A stretch of 64,000 bases of DNA from Anticarsia gemmatalis (GCF_050436995.1 NC_134767.1:8618001-8682000), one strand, 5' to 3'. Positions 9,701 through 20,552 are shown, counted from the first letter of the stretch. Translations and numbers: made by a program. The notes: generated by a model from the letters alone, not told the origin.

Positions 9701-9904
9701 TCCATGGCGCAGTAGTTAAGGTGGTTACCACGCCAATAGCAGTGTGTCGAGGTCATTCGTTTCGATTCCCTCACGGAACATATATTTGGGCAATCTACAA
9801 ATAGTTGATTCGGGTCTGGTTGTACTTCGTGTCCCTTGCTTGTATGTTTGTAAAAGTCCCCACGACACAAAAGCAATACCTAGAGTGGCAGAGGTCTTTA
9901 AAAA
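9701..9904 (+). repeat. tRNA-derived SINE, family T1
   Basis: A-box-like TGGCGCAGTAGTTAAGG at 9704 and B-box-like GTTTCGATTCCCTCACGG, then the CGGGTCTGGTTGTACTTCG and GTTTGTAAAAGTCCCCAC body. Nearly complete copy. The open frames on both strands here are SINE sequence, not genes. Confidence 0.85.
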
Positions 9905-10503
9905 ACCTAAAGTTATACTAAATCTCAAACCTGCAGTTGTTCAGGCTGATGGATTTAGGTTTGATCAATTTTTTTCTGCAAGGCTTATAAATAAAACAAT
10001 TATATTGAAAGTAAACATAAAAATAATAATTAGTGATGTTTTCAAATAGGTCAACTAGATCTATTAGAAAAATACACTGCAAATTACTCATTAGCTAAAA
10101 TTGTGGATACTGTTTTAAACACGTGGCTTTTTCAGTTTTTCTACATGCTGAAAGTAATTTCAAAATCTTATTAAAAACACAACATACATTTTCAGCAAAA
10201 CGAATAAAAACAGAACAATATTGTATTCTAGTTTTATTTGAAAATGAAAAAACATTTACATTTTTATTTAGATATTTTTTTTCATTTTTCGTATGCATCC
10301 ATGTAAAAATGGCGGCTGAGTTTTATTGGATTATTGTAGCAACGCTTCAATATTTTATTAAATTTTTTAGAAAAGCATTGAAATTTGATATCTGTTTTTT
10401 TGGAATGAAATATCAAGAGTCGTTTTCACTGTGGGATTTACAGGGATGTGTTAAATAGACAATTTTGTTTTAGTTGTAATTTAGTCTCAGTATAATTTTT
10501 TTT
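9905..10503. other. AT-rich non-coding sequence
   Basis: A 111-codon open frame (10123-10458, +) is very rich in Phe, Lys and Ile, as expected by chance in AT-rich DNA, and has no motif I recognise. I do not call it a gene. Confidence 0.5.
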
Positions 10504-10612
10504 ACTTCTTTCTGTCCCACTGCTGGGAAAGGGTCGCCTTCCAAACGAGGGACGGGTGAGGCGTTGAGTCCACGCTAGCCAAGTGCGGGTTGGGGACTTT
10601 GCATGCCCTCAA
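10504..10612 (-). repeat. SINE family T3, 3' part
   Basis: The minus-strand sequence has CAAAGTCCCCAACCCGCACT and CCCAGCAGTGGGACAGAAAG, matching the 3' half of 38866-39147. Confidence 0.65.
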
Positions 10613-11384
10613 TAAATGTACTAAATTGTATCAACACGTAATCGCATTTTCGTACCAGAATTACTTTCAAAATCCTCCTTTAGTCCCTCTGTTATGATTT
10701 TACGGTTGTACCGTCGAAATATGGTGAAATTTAGGACATGCAAGAGACACTGACGACTCGATATCAAACATAGGCTGTTACCTGGTTATACCTCTAAGAG
10801 ATGAAAATAGGGGTAAGAACACGAAGAACACATACGAAACAGTGTGAGTCAGCTAGTGTAATCATACATTTTCAACTTTCGTAGAACATTAGGTACTAAA
10901 CCAATGGTTATAAAACATTGTAATAATCGAATTTAATTGTGAACCTCTTTGAGGCTTCTAAATTAGCCTTAATAAATTGTTATAATACCTAGCTGTAAGA
11001 ATATCGAAGAATATTACAGGTTTTCAGAATAATTCCACAGAATTCTCCCAAGAAACATAGTTAAAAAACTCTTGATAATCAAAACTCAGATTGTTGTCGA
11101 AAATAACTAAAAACAAGAAAGTATAACAGTTTAAAAATACATTTTTCCATTATAAAAACAATTTCCTGTTGTGGTGAAGGTTTTAGTTTTTTACCCAACT
11201 TATTAACAATACGGAGCTGTATTTTTCCAAAAAATTAAACGGATTTCCACTGAGCCGTCCGGCTGAATTTTAAAGTACGTTTCAGAGGCCCTACTCATGT
11301 TTTTTCAACGTGAATATTCGAAAACAACGATCGCATGAGTGCCAGTTTAAAGATTTTGTTTTTTTTTTGGGAATTTAGGGCGTG
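10613..11384. other. Non-coding sequence with an old Helitron-like end
   Basis: GTGTGAGTCAGCTAG followed by T (10842-10857) looks like a decayed Helitron 3' end. The rest is low-copy AT-rich sequence without a recognised feature. Confidence 0.4.
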
Positions 11385-11700
11385 TTATTCATAAATTTAT
11401 GTCCTAATAATATTATAAATGCATACATAAGTGTGTATAAAACAACTATCTCGTGGATCACATAAATAATTGGTACTGTTGGGAATCAAACTTACGACCT
11501 TCCAGCCTACTGGTAGTGGCCATGGACCATCTTAACCACTGCGCTAAGGAGGCCGACAAACTAAAAATATGACCTACTAGATTCCGCGTATATTAAATAG
11601 TATAAATAATTCGTTTAGGAGTTTTGTCTTGAAAGAGTAACAAACATACATACATATACACATAAAATTTCGCATTCATAGTATAATGTATAATGAACGA
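11385..11700 (-). repeat. SINE T1 head nested in a widespread non-autonomous repeat
   Basis: On the minus strand, 11460-11552 has GGCCTCCTTAGCGCAGTGG and a B-box-like GTTTGATTCCC, a T1 head. Around it lie ends of another repeat (CTAGATTCCGCGTATATTAA; GAAAGAGTAACAAACATACA) of the type often found with Helitron-like ends in moths. Confidence 0.55.
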
Positions 11701-11870
11701 TAGTGTAATCGACTGTAGAGAAACGAAACTATTGTAAAAACAAATGGTACTAATCTAGATTTCTGCACAAAACATGATGAAAATAAAACACAGTAACATT
11801 GTTAGTTCATGTATTCATATTTTATATCATATGCTCATTGCTCACGTATACTTTAATTTATAAGCTTGCC

Positions 11871-12151
11871 TTTTTTGCCATCTACTTCTTCTTATCGTAT
11901 GGTTAGTGGTCAACCTAGTGTCAAAGTTGTTCAAGCCGCCTGAAAGGCCTTTGACATGGCTTAACGACTGTTATCTTAGTAGACAACAACCGGGACCGAC
12001 TTTCAACGTGCCTTCCGAAGCACGGAGACGCCCAGTTCAAATACCACTATGCGGTCACCCATCTATAGAATGACCGCGCCAACGGTTGCTTAACCCACAG
12101 ATCGTTTACCGACCGGTGAGCGCAACTGGCTATGGGCGCCTTTTTTGCCAT
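11871..12151 (-). mobile_element. 5S rRNA-derived SINE, family 5S-I, full length with target duplication
   Basis: The body 11882-12140 is flanked by TTTTTTGCCAT (11871-11881 and 12141-12151). On the minus strand the head GGCGCCCATAGCCAGTTGCG is followed by the A-box-like GGTTAAGCAACCGTTGGCG and the C-box-like GATGGGTGACCGC. It ends ACCATACGATAAGAAGAAGT. The layout copies the 5S rRNA internal promoter. The tail of AAG repeats matches the copy at 24067. One of the best-preserved copies in the window. Confidence 0.88.
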
Positions 12152-12514
12152 ATGAATGATATTTTATTTTTCTGGGCAAAGAAGGTTTTTGGAACTAAAA
12201 CTTTTGATGTAGTTTAATTCTTTTTTGTTTGCATATAAATAACAATCACGTTTGTTTTCCTGGCAGGTATTAAGAAGCGTAGTTTTTGCATGTGTGGTTT
12301 GCGTGAAAGTGGTTGAAGAGATGATTATAAATACAAATGAATTACGCAATAGAACCTTCTGAAACTATTGCATTGAACTTTTTATATGTAATCCAATATT
12401 AAATTGAAATACAACGAGTGCATGCAATTTATCTAGGTTAGCTCTACGTTTCAGCAAAGGTTTGGTGCTTGAAAATTGACAGATAAGAAAGGCCACTTTT
12501 GCCAGTGCGAAGAC

Positions 12515-12660
12515 ATGATATCCACACCCTTTTCCCATAGAGGTAGACATAGACCAAAGAACGCCACTTGGTACGATTCTTTCAAACTTCCCTTGCGTAA
12601 TTCACATCCATACATCTTGTCATACAGGACCACCGGTTACCAGTACTACGCACCTGATCT
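12515..12660 (-). repeat. Dispersed repeat R, longest copy
   Basis: On the minus strand it runs TGTATGGATGTGAATTACGC, CGTACCAAGTGGCGTTCTTT and GGTCTATGTCTACCTCTATG. Related segments: 600-640, 3090-3120, 5099-5150, 19610-19680, 25359-25404 and 34071-34170. Class unknown; no coding capacity. Confidence 0.6.
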
Positions 12661-13721
12661 TGTTTTATTTATTAGAAAATAAAGCTATCTCCTCCCTTGC
12701 TCAATTAACAAAGAAAAAATCGTAGCATTTATTATTATTTGAACACCAGTGAAACGTATTTTAATGGCTTTATCTTAACAAATATATTAGTGTGTTGAGA
12801 GTAAAAGTAATTTATTTAGTAATAAGAGAATAGTTAGGAACGTGGCGTTAAGACTCGAGTGTTTTACTGAGCGGCTGGCAGCTAATTCATTACTTTTAAC
12901 GGACACCCCGCTTTTTTCTACTAGCGTTACACTTTAGGACATTTTTATGGGTAAAGCATGACTATACTAGTTGGTTTGTAGGCTTTGTTTGAGTAAACTA
13001 GTCTATATCTTTATTAGCTTACCAAGTATTGTCTAAATAGGTACAGCTTTTTAACTTTATAAACTTTAAGTTTTGTTCCTAGGAAAAATATTGTCAAGAT
13101 ATTTTAAGTTACTGTGTAACTTATAACTAAACTTTAAACTATTGCAGACAAAAAGGTAGGTATGTTTTTATGTAAATGTATCTAAGTCTTTTTCTATCTT
13201 CCTTTTCTGTGTCTGTTGTTATCTTTTTTTTCAGTGCCAATTTTTATCAAAATCAGTTCAGCCATTCAGTAATGTAAGACCAGCAATGAAAATTTGTTTT
13301 CACTCCTTTCTGTGAGATGCTTTTATTCGGTTTTTATTACTCCTAATAATACATACTATAGCCAAATTGCATCAACTGCTTTCTACACCTACAAAGTTCC
13401 ACAACTAAATATTAATCACACAAAATTTGAAAGTAGCTCAATCCCTTATCCTAATACATTTTATAGCGTATAAAATATGACATAGTAAGGTATATTTTAC
13501 GTTGATGTGTGAAACAATATGTCACCTGCGTCCTAGATGTATTGTGGAGTCGTAAAGAGACCACCTGCTACCAATAATACGGGGATGTTGAAATTTTGCA
13601 CAAATAAGGAAGCATTGTGGGAGGTTGTCTTTGTAGCTAGGGAGTTTTTAAGGCTTTAATTGTATAATATTATCTATGTAGACGTCTGTCTGTCTGGAAC
13701 GCTTTCTAGACTTTTTTCAAA
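12661..13721. other. Low-copy AT-rich non-coding sequence
   Basis: No gene or repeat was recognised. A trace of simple CTGT repeats is visible at 13684-13695. Confidence 0.45.
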
Positions 13722-13862
13722 ATAACTCTTGCTAAATAAAAATAGTTCGGGTGACGCGGGGACTTTAACAAACATACAAACAAAGGATACAAAGTACAAC
13801 CACACCCGAAACAGCACCTGGTGGATCGCACAAATAATTGTACCGTGTGGTAATCAGACAGA
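13722..13862 (-). repeat. SINE family T1, 3' part
   Basis: Plus-strand text GACGCGGGGACTTTAACAAA, CATACAAACAAAGGATACAA and CACAAATAATTGTACCGTG is the reverse of the T1 body. The head is decayed beyond the B-box. Confidence 0.7.
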
Positions 13863-13973
13863 CCCTGGGCTACATCTAGTATAGCAATAAAATCGTCGGA
13901 GGTACTCACACTATTAAATTCTAGTATTCTTCTCTATCTAAACCATATCAGTAGTTTCATTAAAGCGCTAGAT

Positions 13974-14035
13974 ACTAGATTTTGCCCCGCGTCTGACTGT
14001 ATTTATATACAGACAGACGCGGGGCAAAATCTAGT
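13974..14035. repeat. 62-bp near-perfect hairpin
   Basis: Arms of 29 bp with one mismatch surround a 4-nt loop. Each arm carries TTTTGCCCCGCGTCTG, far more GC-rich than the surroundings. The sequence AGTAGTTTCAT occurs on both sides (13950-13960 and 14033-14043), so the hairpin may be an insertion with an 11-bp duplication. No transposon family recognised. Confidence 0.8.
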
Positions 14036-14968
14036 AGTTTCATAAAATTTCAGTGTAGGAGTTATTCGTTATTTTCAGCAACAGTTCAATATATTTTCAG
14101 GTTGTAAAAAAATCCAAATCAAAGACGATCGCGATCGTAGTCATTCTGATATCAACATTTTTGTCCAAAGAAATATTTGTCTCATAATATTTTTATCAAA
14201 TCTTTTATACGAGAGTTCAAAGAAAACTCTCTTTGTCTCCGTATTTCTGATATTTTCTGATTCAAACGAATATTCCAATTTTAACTGATGTTAATACTTT
14301 TACGATAAATGGTATTTTTTTATTAATTTTATTTTTTATTTGCTCGCTGAAATATCGGTAAGAATTTTAATCGTGTACATAAATATTTTGTTTTAGTAAT
14401 AAAACCTCGGCGACTCGTCCTACGCGAGTTACAAAGGCAACGTAATGCAATGCGACATGACTTATGTGCCAAATAGGTAACAAGATGTATTATTAATTAT
14501 GTTAAAATGCTTTCTCAAGTAGTCGTACCTACTTCTTGTCGGGAAGGTACAACAGTCACACTCTAGGGCTTAAGACTAGTTTCTTAAATTATAAATATTG
14601 TCTTATTGAAACTTAGGTACCAGTATATCCTTAATTTGTAAAGCTTCATACACGACAGAAGCGACATTTCAGTCGTTTATTTGATATCAACAACAAAAAT
14701 AGCTTGTGACGTCATATGCGAGTATTTTCATGAAAACATGCATTTTGTACATTACTTAAAGAGTCTAGTTGAGAGACTAATAGTCGAATGCTCTCTTGAT
14801 TTGTGGAAATTCGCTTAAGGGCCACGCAATTGTTAGTATGTAATGTAAATAAGGGTTTGAGTTCTGAGTCAAGCAAAATATATAGTTCAGAAATAATAGA
14901 ACATTTGTAATGAATGAGTAATACTAACCTTGTGTAGTAATTTGTCCGTGAAACAAAAAACAGGCTTA
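14036..14968. other. Low-copy AT-rich non-coding sequence
   Basis: No feature recognised before the start of the large duplication. Confidence 0.4.
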
Positions 14969-15103
14969 GTTAGTTCATAAAAACTAAATGAGCCTTAAAA
15001 AATCCATGCATTTGTACAGAAAATGAATAAGTTATAACCACGGCTCATAAATGAACGGTGTGTTTAGTTCGCAGTACGAAATCATTTCATATTTTATAGT
15101 CAA

Positions 15104-15350
15104 CTAGCCGACCCGCGCAACTTCGCTTGCGTCACCTAAGAGAATGAGTCAAAATTTTCCCCGTTTTTGTAACATTTTTCGTTGCTACTCGGCTCCTAAT
15201 GACCGTAGCGTGATGTTATATAGCCTATAGCCTTCCTCGATAAATGGGCTATCTAACACTGAAAGAATTTTTCAAATCGGACGAGTAGTTCCTGAGATTA
15301 GCGCGTTCAAACAAACAAACAAACTCTTCAGCTTTATATATTAGTATAGA
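15104..15350 (-). mobile_element. Lep1-type Helitron (Hel-A) private to copy A
   Basis: On the minus strand it runs from TCTATACTAATATATAAAGC to GCGCGGGTCGGCTAG. Copy B has the uninterrupted target GTCAATTTACATTTTAATA, so insertion was exactly between A and T with no target duplication, as Helitrons do. Confidence 0.93.
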
Positions 15351-16182
15351 TTTACATTTTAATATATTTGCATAAAACTCATACATTTGGTGTGTAATTT
15401 GGCGAATGTTGTGTGCGAATTATGCGACAGTTATTGTGGTTTTAGAGTATATTGGATTACTGAGTTATGACGTCACAGTTTAGTAAAGTTTTTATTCATT
15501 ATGTTGTGTTTAAAAAATATGTTGCTAGTAGGATTAATATTAACTCCAAGTAAATGGACGCACAGTTTAAAAGAAAAAAATAATTCTATGCGATATTTTT
15601 AAATCAATTATACATATTGGTATTGTCTCAATGGTAAATAAGCTCATTGTGAGCATACTTAAATTGCTTCAGTGAGAGTATTATAAACAATAGAATCAGT
15701 TGTTCTGAAGTTTAAGTAGAATATCGTAAAGAAACTTACTATAATTTATAATTAAATAAACTACATCGTAATCACTCATTTGATTTCAACAAAAATACTA
15801 TACTTGTCATTATGTTAGCATTCAAAACTAAAAACCGCTTTTAACATTTGATAAAGTATAGCTGATTTATCTTGTTAAATACAGTAAATTAAATACTATA
15901 ACCGAAATACAAGTGCAAGCTAAAAATAAATGAATAGTTTTTAATTTCATCTCGGTTCATATTTGTGCACTAAAGTGTACGCGTGTCAGTTTGAGTGATG
16001 TTGACAGACGAACGTGTTTAGTGTGTTGTTGTCTCTCTCTCACCAATGTTAAATACGCCACTTGTTTAGGATAGAAATTAGTATTGGAATAATGGGTTGT
16101 AAAGCATTAATTACTTGGGAATAGAAGAAATGTAGGTTTTTGACTACTTGTTGAGTACAATAGTATCTGAAATATTGAGCGA

Positions 16183-16395
16183 AGATGCCTCTATGGTAAT
16201 GTAGTGTTGATCACGAGGTGTTCGGTTCGATTTCCGTGTCGGTGTAAGTTGGCAGTAACCTCGACGTCAAGTAAATGGGACTGCCATTGGAAACGGCGAA
16301 AAGTGGGTGTATTTCGTAGAGTTATGTAGTAGACTGCGTCCATGGACAATGTAACTTGTGCTGAAACGTCAAGAAAATAAAATAGCAGGTTCATG
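16183..16395 (+). repeat. tRNA-like SINE (T4 group) in copy A
   Basis: It has the B-box-like GGTTCGATTTCCGTGTCGG, the conserved AAGTAAATGGGACTGCCATT, GGTGTATTTCGTAGAGTTAT and an end CTGAAACGTCAAG with AATAAAATAGC. The same element sits at 22955-23150 in copy B but is far more diverged than the flanks. Confidence 0.65.
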
Positions 16396-16728
16396 TGTTT
16401 ATTTGATTAAAATGTAATTAATACATGTTTCGGTATTTTATATACCTTCGACAGTTGCAAACCTTGTGGCCAAGGCTCTCTACTAAGTTGTTGAGCTATA
16501 CCATAGTAAATTAGAACTCTAATGTTTAATATCGTAAATCAAATCATGTACTTACCTTCAATCAACAAACTCAATAATGAAGTAGTTTAAAAGGTAATTA
16601 AAATTACCATGAAATCTAATACCGCTAATGGAATTAACGGAGAAGTAATCATTTTATTAGGAAGATGATATTGGACTGATCATTAGGGGTTTGAACGTTC
16701 CGTATTATATGGGTAAAAATGTACTCAC

Positions 16729-16852
16729 CCACCCCCGGTTTCTGAGGTCCATTTAACGGTAGTTTATCTAATCAATATCTAATAAAACTCATATAAAAAA
16801 AAGCTATTAAATAGATAAACTACCGCTAAATGTCCTTAGAGACCGGGGGTCA
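16729..16852. mobile_element. Palindromic Harbinger-like MITE private to copy A
   Basis: The 118-bp element 16732-16849 starts CCCCCGGTTTCTGAGGTCC and ends with the inverted GACCGGGGG. Copy B shows the empty target (ACTCACTCAGCAAG), and the 3-bp duplication is CCA/TCA, one copy mutated. Same family as 6241-6360. Confidence 0.85.
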
Positions 16853-17117
16853 GGAAATTAATTTTTGATATCTCATTGTTTAAAATTTAATCAATACATA
16901 GAAAATATTTGATTTTGATTAGCCTATTTCTGTGTTCCACTGCTGAATAAACTTAAATAAAATCGTAATTGGTTATAGCCCTGTTACATATTCTTTTGGA
17001 TTGTCTGACCTTATGTTCTAAATCAAAAATTGGTACTAAGTCGTGCCCCCGAAAAGCAAGGACATCGCAGAACACTACATACTTTATCTCAAAGCGTTTT
17101 GTTTTATTTTTTGTTTC

Positions 17118-17275
17118 TAATAATATCTCAGACAGTGATCGGGGGACAATGTTAGGGACCCCACAAACTTGGGGTTAAGCTTCTATTGACCCCCCAAACC
17201 ATATCCCAAAAATAAAATTGCGTCCTGTAACAAATGCAATATTCGGTCATTAAATTGTAACATTTCAATCAAATC
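17118..17275. repeat. Segment private to copy A, related to 48660-48800
   Basis: Copy B goes directly from TAATAATATCTCATA to CAAATCTACCTCC. The extra segment in A has ACTTGGGGTTAAGCTTCTAT and TGACCCCCCAAACC; a similar run (TTAAGCTTCTATAGACCCCC) occurs near 48760. It contains inverted GGGG/CCCC runs. Family unknown. Confidence 0.5.
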
Positions 17276-17470
17276 AACCTCCATTTTGGAAAAGGAATAA
17301 AGAAATCTAGTATCTGCAGAACTCTTAAAATGTTAAAATCACTCAATACCGATCTAAGCCGAGTAAATCCGTCGCTCGTAGCACTTTAATAAATTAATTC
17401 CAGTCATACTCCAGTATGCATCGTGGAAATATTATCGAGAATATCCAAATAACTATATTTAGATACAAAA

Positions 17471-17734
17471 TCCATACTTCCATACTAATATTATAAATGC
17501 GAAAGTAACTCTGTCTGTCTGTCTGTCTGCTACTCTATCACGCCTAAACTGCTGAACCAATTTGCATGAAATTTGGTATGGAGATACTTCGATACCCGAA
17601 AAAGGACATAGGCTATATATCATCACGCTACGACCAAAAGGAGCAGAGTACCAGTAAAAAATGTTACAAAAACGGGGAAAAATTTTACCCATTCTCTCTT
17701 ATTGGACGCAAGCGAAGTTGCGCGGGTCAGCTAG
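17471..17734 (+). mobile_element. Chimeric Lep1-type Helitron private to copy A
   Basis: It starts TCCATACTTCCATACTAATA and ends GCGCGGGTCAGCTAG/T. The uninterrupted target ATACAAAATGTTTAATAA is in copy B at 24034-24051, so both ends are fixed to the base and no target duplication occurred. The 3' half is typical Hel-A. The 5' half (GCGAAAGTAACTCTGTCTGT; GCTGAACCAATTTGCATGAA) is not, so this copy joins two families near the ATCATCACGCTACG block. Confidence 0.92.
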
Positions 17735-17788
17735 TGTTTAATAATTTATAGCAGCTTACTTTCTAAAGAGAACAGTATTTATTTTATA

Positions 17789-18011
17789 TTATCGTATGGT
17801 TAATGCTCAACCTAGTGTCGAAGTTGTTCAAGCCGCTCGAAAGGCCTTTGACACGGATAACGACTGTTATCTTGGCAGACAATAACAATCAACTTTTTAC
17901 GTGCCCTTCGAAGCACAGAGACTTAAATACTACTAACCGGTCACCCATCTATGGAAGGACTACGATCGCTCATTCTGGAAGGAAATCCTTGCCCAGCAGT
18001 GGGACAGTAAC
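17789..18011 (-). repeat. 5S-I SINE copy shared by A and B (copy A)
   Basis: The plus-strand text is the reverse of family 5S-I from ATCGTATGGTTAATGC to GGTCACCCATCTATGG; the 5S-like head is truncated. It is followed by GGAAATCCTTGCCCAGCAGT, a tail seen also near 55555. Its presence in both copies shows it predates the duplication. Confidence 0.75.
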
Positions 18012-18082
18012 GAGTATATATTATTACTGTACCCAAATAACTATATTTAGATACAAAATATTTAATAATTTATAATAGTTCA

Positions 18083-18185
18083 CTTCCTCTAGAGATACTG
18101 TAGTGGTTGTTATTCTATTCCCACGCATAGGTAGTGGGTTCAATTCTGAGGCACATTCTTCTAATATTAGAATAAATTGTTTATG
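18083..18185. repeat. tRNA-like repeat fragment shared by A and B (copy A)
   Basis: It contains ACTGTAGTGGTTGTTATTC and GGTAGTGGGTTCAATTCTGA, resembling a decayed tRNA-type A and B box. The copy B counterpart is at 24669-24790. Confidence 0.4.
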
Positions 18186-18253
18186 TGTAATATACATTAA
18201 GTGCAAAAATAATCAAATAAAATAAATCACACTGGTGCCTTAAGCCAGAGTTT

Positions 18254-18462
18254 TAGATTTTTAGTGGGCTACCTAGCGTCAAAATTTTGTAAGCCGTCCA
18301 AAGGCTTTATTTAACGACTAGTCTTGATAAACAAAAATGGGTATTGACTTTTGACGAGCTCTCATAGCATGGGGACCTTCTGCTCAAACACCACAAGTCG
18401 ACTATCCATCCATGGAATGTCCTCGTTAGATGTAGCTTGACCCACTATTATTTACTTATCTA
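18254..18462 (-). repeat. Old 5S-type SINE shared by A and B (copy A)
   Basis: The minus-strand order ACATTCCATGGATGGATAGTC, then GAGCAGAAGGTC, then ACGACTTACAAAATTTTGACGC.. follows the same plan as family 5S-I but is strongly diverged. The copy B counterpart is at 24844-25045; another old relative is at 56008-56215. Confidence 0.5.
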
Positions 18463-18576
18463 CGTGTTCCGTGAGTAATTGTAACTATCAAATTGATGCG
18501 TAATTGACATAATAATACTAAATAAACTGTGTTAGATTATAGCTATATTGATTATTTACACAAGAAATTAATTTAA

Positions 18577-18682
18577 CCCATTAATGTCCCACAACTGGCC
18601 ATGGGTCTCTTCCCGTAATGAGAGAGGAGTTAGGCCTTGAGTCCATCATTCTGGCCAAGTGCTGGCTGGGGACTTCATAATA
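18577..18682 (-). repeat. SINE T3 fragment shared by A and B (copy A)
   Basis: Plus-strand text AATGTCCCACAACTGGCCAT and CTTGAGTCCATCATTCTGGC is the reverse of the T3 3' half. Shortened counterpart at 25167-25240. Confidence 0.65.
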
Positions 18683-18807
18683 CTTAGAAGATCTATTTAG
18701 ATACCAACATAAAATCACACCTACTTTCTATGAGGCTAGACTAAGATCAAAAACTACCACTTGTGCCCACAAACTTAGCTAGTTTTATTCACATTTAGAC
18801 AACATTA

Positions 18808-19006
18808 ACTGACCCGGCATTGCCTGTTTTAGAAATTATTTTACATGAAATCTTCACATTTTTTATCCGTAAACCTTCTTGAATCTACATTGTTTTCTAC
18901 CTTAGATTATAGTGATTAACACGTTACGTCAAAACAGCAATGTACTGAATAGTGGCTATCAATTTGACGTACATTAGTTATCAATTGAGATACGTGAAAG
19001 GTACGT
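18808..19006. repeat. Copy-A-only segment with Helitron-like and MITE pieces
   Basis: It begins with ACTGACCCGGCATTGCCTG, a degraded repeat end, and ends with TTATCAATTGAGATACGTGA, which is shared with the MITE-like segments at 32108-32140 and 33457-33647. Copy B has an unrelated 46-bp repeat R piece (25359-25404) at this position. Confidence 0.45.
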
Positions 19007-19249
19007 TGATCTATTTCAAGGAAACCCAATTTTCTCTTAAATAATATACAACATAGCTATAATCAATTATTCTCTTGTTACCTAGATCCAATCCGGGCAG
19101 GTTAGATGCCACGAACTGATACAACCTGCGACAATAGGGGCCGGAACCTTTGTGTGGACTGGCCTTAGATACTGTACCCCTTTGCTCTTGCTAGTAATTG
19201 TTTTGTGACATCACTGGGGTAGAATACTGAATATCTATACTGACGTTAC

Positions 19250-19421
19250 TAGTGGGGAGATTCTCTACAGGCTCTATCGAGTATCGAGAGTTTGACTTTT
19301 AATATGTTCTGCAAAAATAGTTCCTACGACGCCCGCTAGAGGCGTAGATGACATTTTTGTACAAAATTTCTCGATAGCTAGCCGGTTGTTGGTAGTCAAT
19401 AGTTGTAGAGAATCGCGCTAC
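19250..19421. mobile_element. MITE family M1, single copy in A
   Basis: Bounded by GAGATTCTCTACAGGC and GTAGAGAATCGCGC next to TA. Interior as in 8789-8959. In copy B the same position holds two M1 units in tandem. Confidence 0.7.
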
Positions 19422-19464
19422 TGATCGGGATTAGAATTGTGTAGTACAATTATACATGCAATAG

Positions 19465-19780
19465 CTGCTAGCGCGTCTTCATTCGCGTGAAAAGATTCGA
19501 GATCGTGGTAATACGTATCCTATGTTTAGTATACCAATAAGTATATAAAATTTCATTAAAATCCGTCCAGTAGCTTTTGCGTGAAACAGAAACAAACATT
19601 TATGACTAGATGTATGGATGTGAATGAAACAAGGGATGACTGTAAGGATCGTAAGTAAGTGGCGTTATTTGGTCTAGGCAGTAACAAACATATTATGTAT
19701 ATCTAGTAATATCCATACGTACATCCATCCTCACAAAATTTCGCGTTTATAATATGAATAGGATAAATACTTCAAAACGT
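19465..19780 (-). repeat. Copy-A-only composite repeat
   Basis: Contains AATCCGTCCAGTAGCTTTTG and AAAATTTCGCGTTTATAATA, parts of a widespread non-autonomous repeat, with a repeat R piece nested inside (19610-19680: GTATGGATGTGAATGAAACA). Copy B lacks it entirely. Confidence 0.5.
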
Positions 19781-19787
19781 GACTGTT

Positions 19788-19936
19788 TTTGTGGTGTGGT
19801 CGGTTGAGTGCCCGACTGTTGATCATGAGGTCTCAGGTTTGTTTCCCAGATCAGGAAAGTGCTATTGGTCTTTTTTAATCTATGTGCTCGGTGTATGGCA
19901 ATAAATTCGCAAAACGTATGGTCGTATAACTCTGCC
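19788..19936 (+). repeat. tRNA-derived SINE, family T4 (copy A)
   Basis: It has GTGTGGTCGGTTGAGTGCCC, GATCATGAGGTCTCAGGTTT, GTGCTATTGGTCTTTTTTAA and TGTATGGCAATAAATTCGC. The shortened counterpart is at 26028-26140. Other T4 copies: 36982-37215 and 60752-60975. Confidence 0.7.
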
Positions 19937-20519
19937 TTAGGGTCTCAGCACACATATGGGATCGGAAAGGGATCGTAACCGTAACGCCTTTCGCCTCGCT
20001 GTCAACCAGGCGTCAACCTACCGTATGCACGTAACGAAAGCGTATCAGCAGCGCCTGTACGTCAACTCGGCTACGGCTAGGCGACACCGCGCTTACGCCT
20101 CGCTTATGGATATTTTCTCACTTCTTCAATAAGTTTCTCCCTTTGCATCGTTATTTTGTGTTTGAATCGAACTTAAAATTTTAAATAAAACATACGCGCA
20201 ACACGAATGAAATACTCCTTGCGAATGGCGGCGTCTTTAGCAGGCAAGTCGCGGGAGGGGAAAGGGGAAAGGGTGGACGAAGAGATGTGAGCTCGGGTAC
20301 GGAGAGACGTAAGCGCGGGGACGGAGAAACGTAAGCGCGGGGACGATGAGCCGTAAGCGCGGGAATTCAAGTTCGGAGCCTGTTCCGAGGCGAGGCGATT
20401 ACGTTATTATTCCGATTAGTGTGCGTTGCAGTAGGGAGTTTAATACAAACCATTCTGAACGGCTCGAGGCGATACGGTGACGATCCCTTTCCGATCCCAT
20501 ATGTGTGCTGAGACCCTTA
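19937..20519. mobile_element. 577-bp Harbinger-like element with perfect 37-bp inverted ends, private to copy A
   Basis: The element 19940-20516 has terminal inverted repeats of 37 bp without mismatch (19940-19976 and 20480-20516, starting GGGTCTCAGCACACATATGG). It is flanked by TTA at 19937-19939 and 20517-20519. Copy B keeps the empty site with a single TTA (26138-26140). A TTA duplication fits PIF/Harbinger. The interior is GC- and CpG-rich and includes four tandem 22-bp units (20277-20364). No transposase frame is present, so it depends on a partner elsewhere. Confidence 0.9.
20277..20364. repeat. Four tandem 22-bp units inside the Harbinger-like element
   Basis: Units start at 20277, 20299, 20321 and 20343. 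The best-preserved pair share ACGGAGA.ACGTAAGCGCGG and the outer units are more diverged. The reading suggests local expansion; as GC-rich direct repeats inside a DNA transposon they could be transposase-binding sites, but that is inference. Confidence 0.85.
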
Positions 20520-20552
20520 ATCTCCGGGTATAAGAGGCGTGATATTATTTAA

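Noticed and set aside
10123..10458. 111-codon open frame on +
   Set aside because: Low-complexity Phe/Lys/Ile composition expected from AT-rich DNA; no motif.
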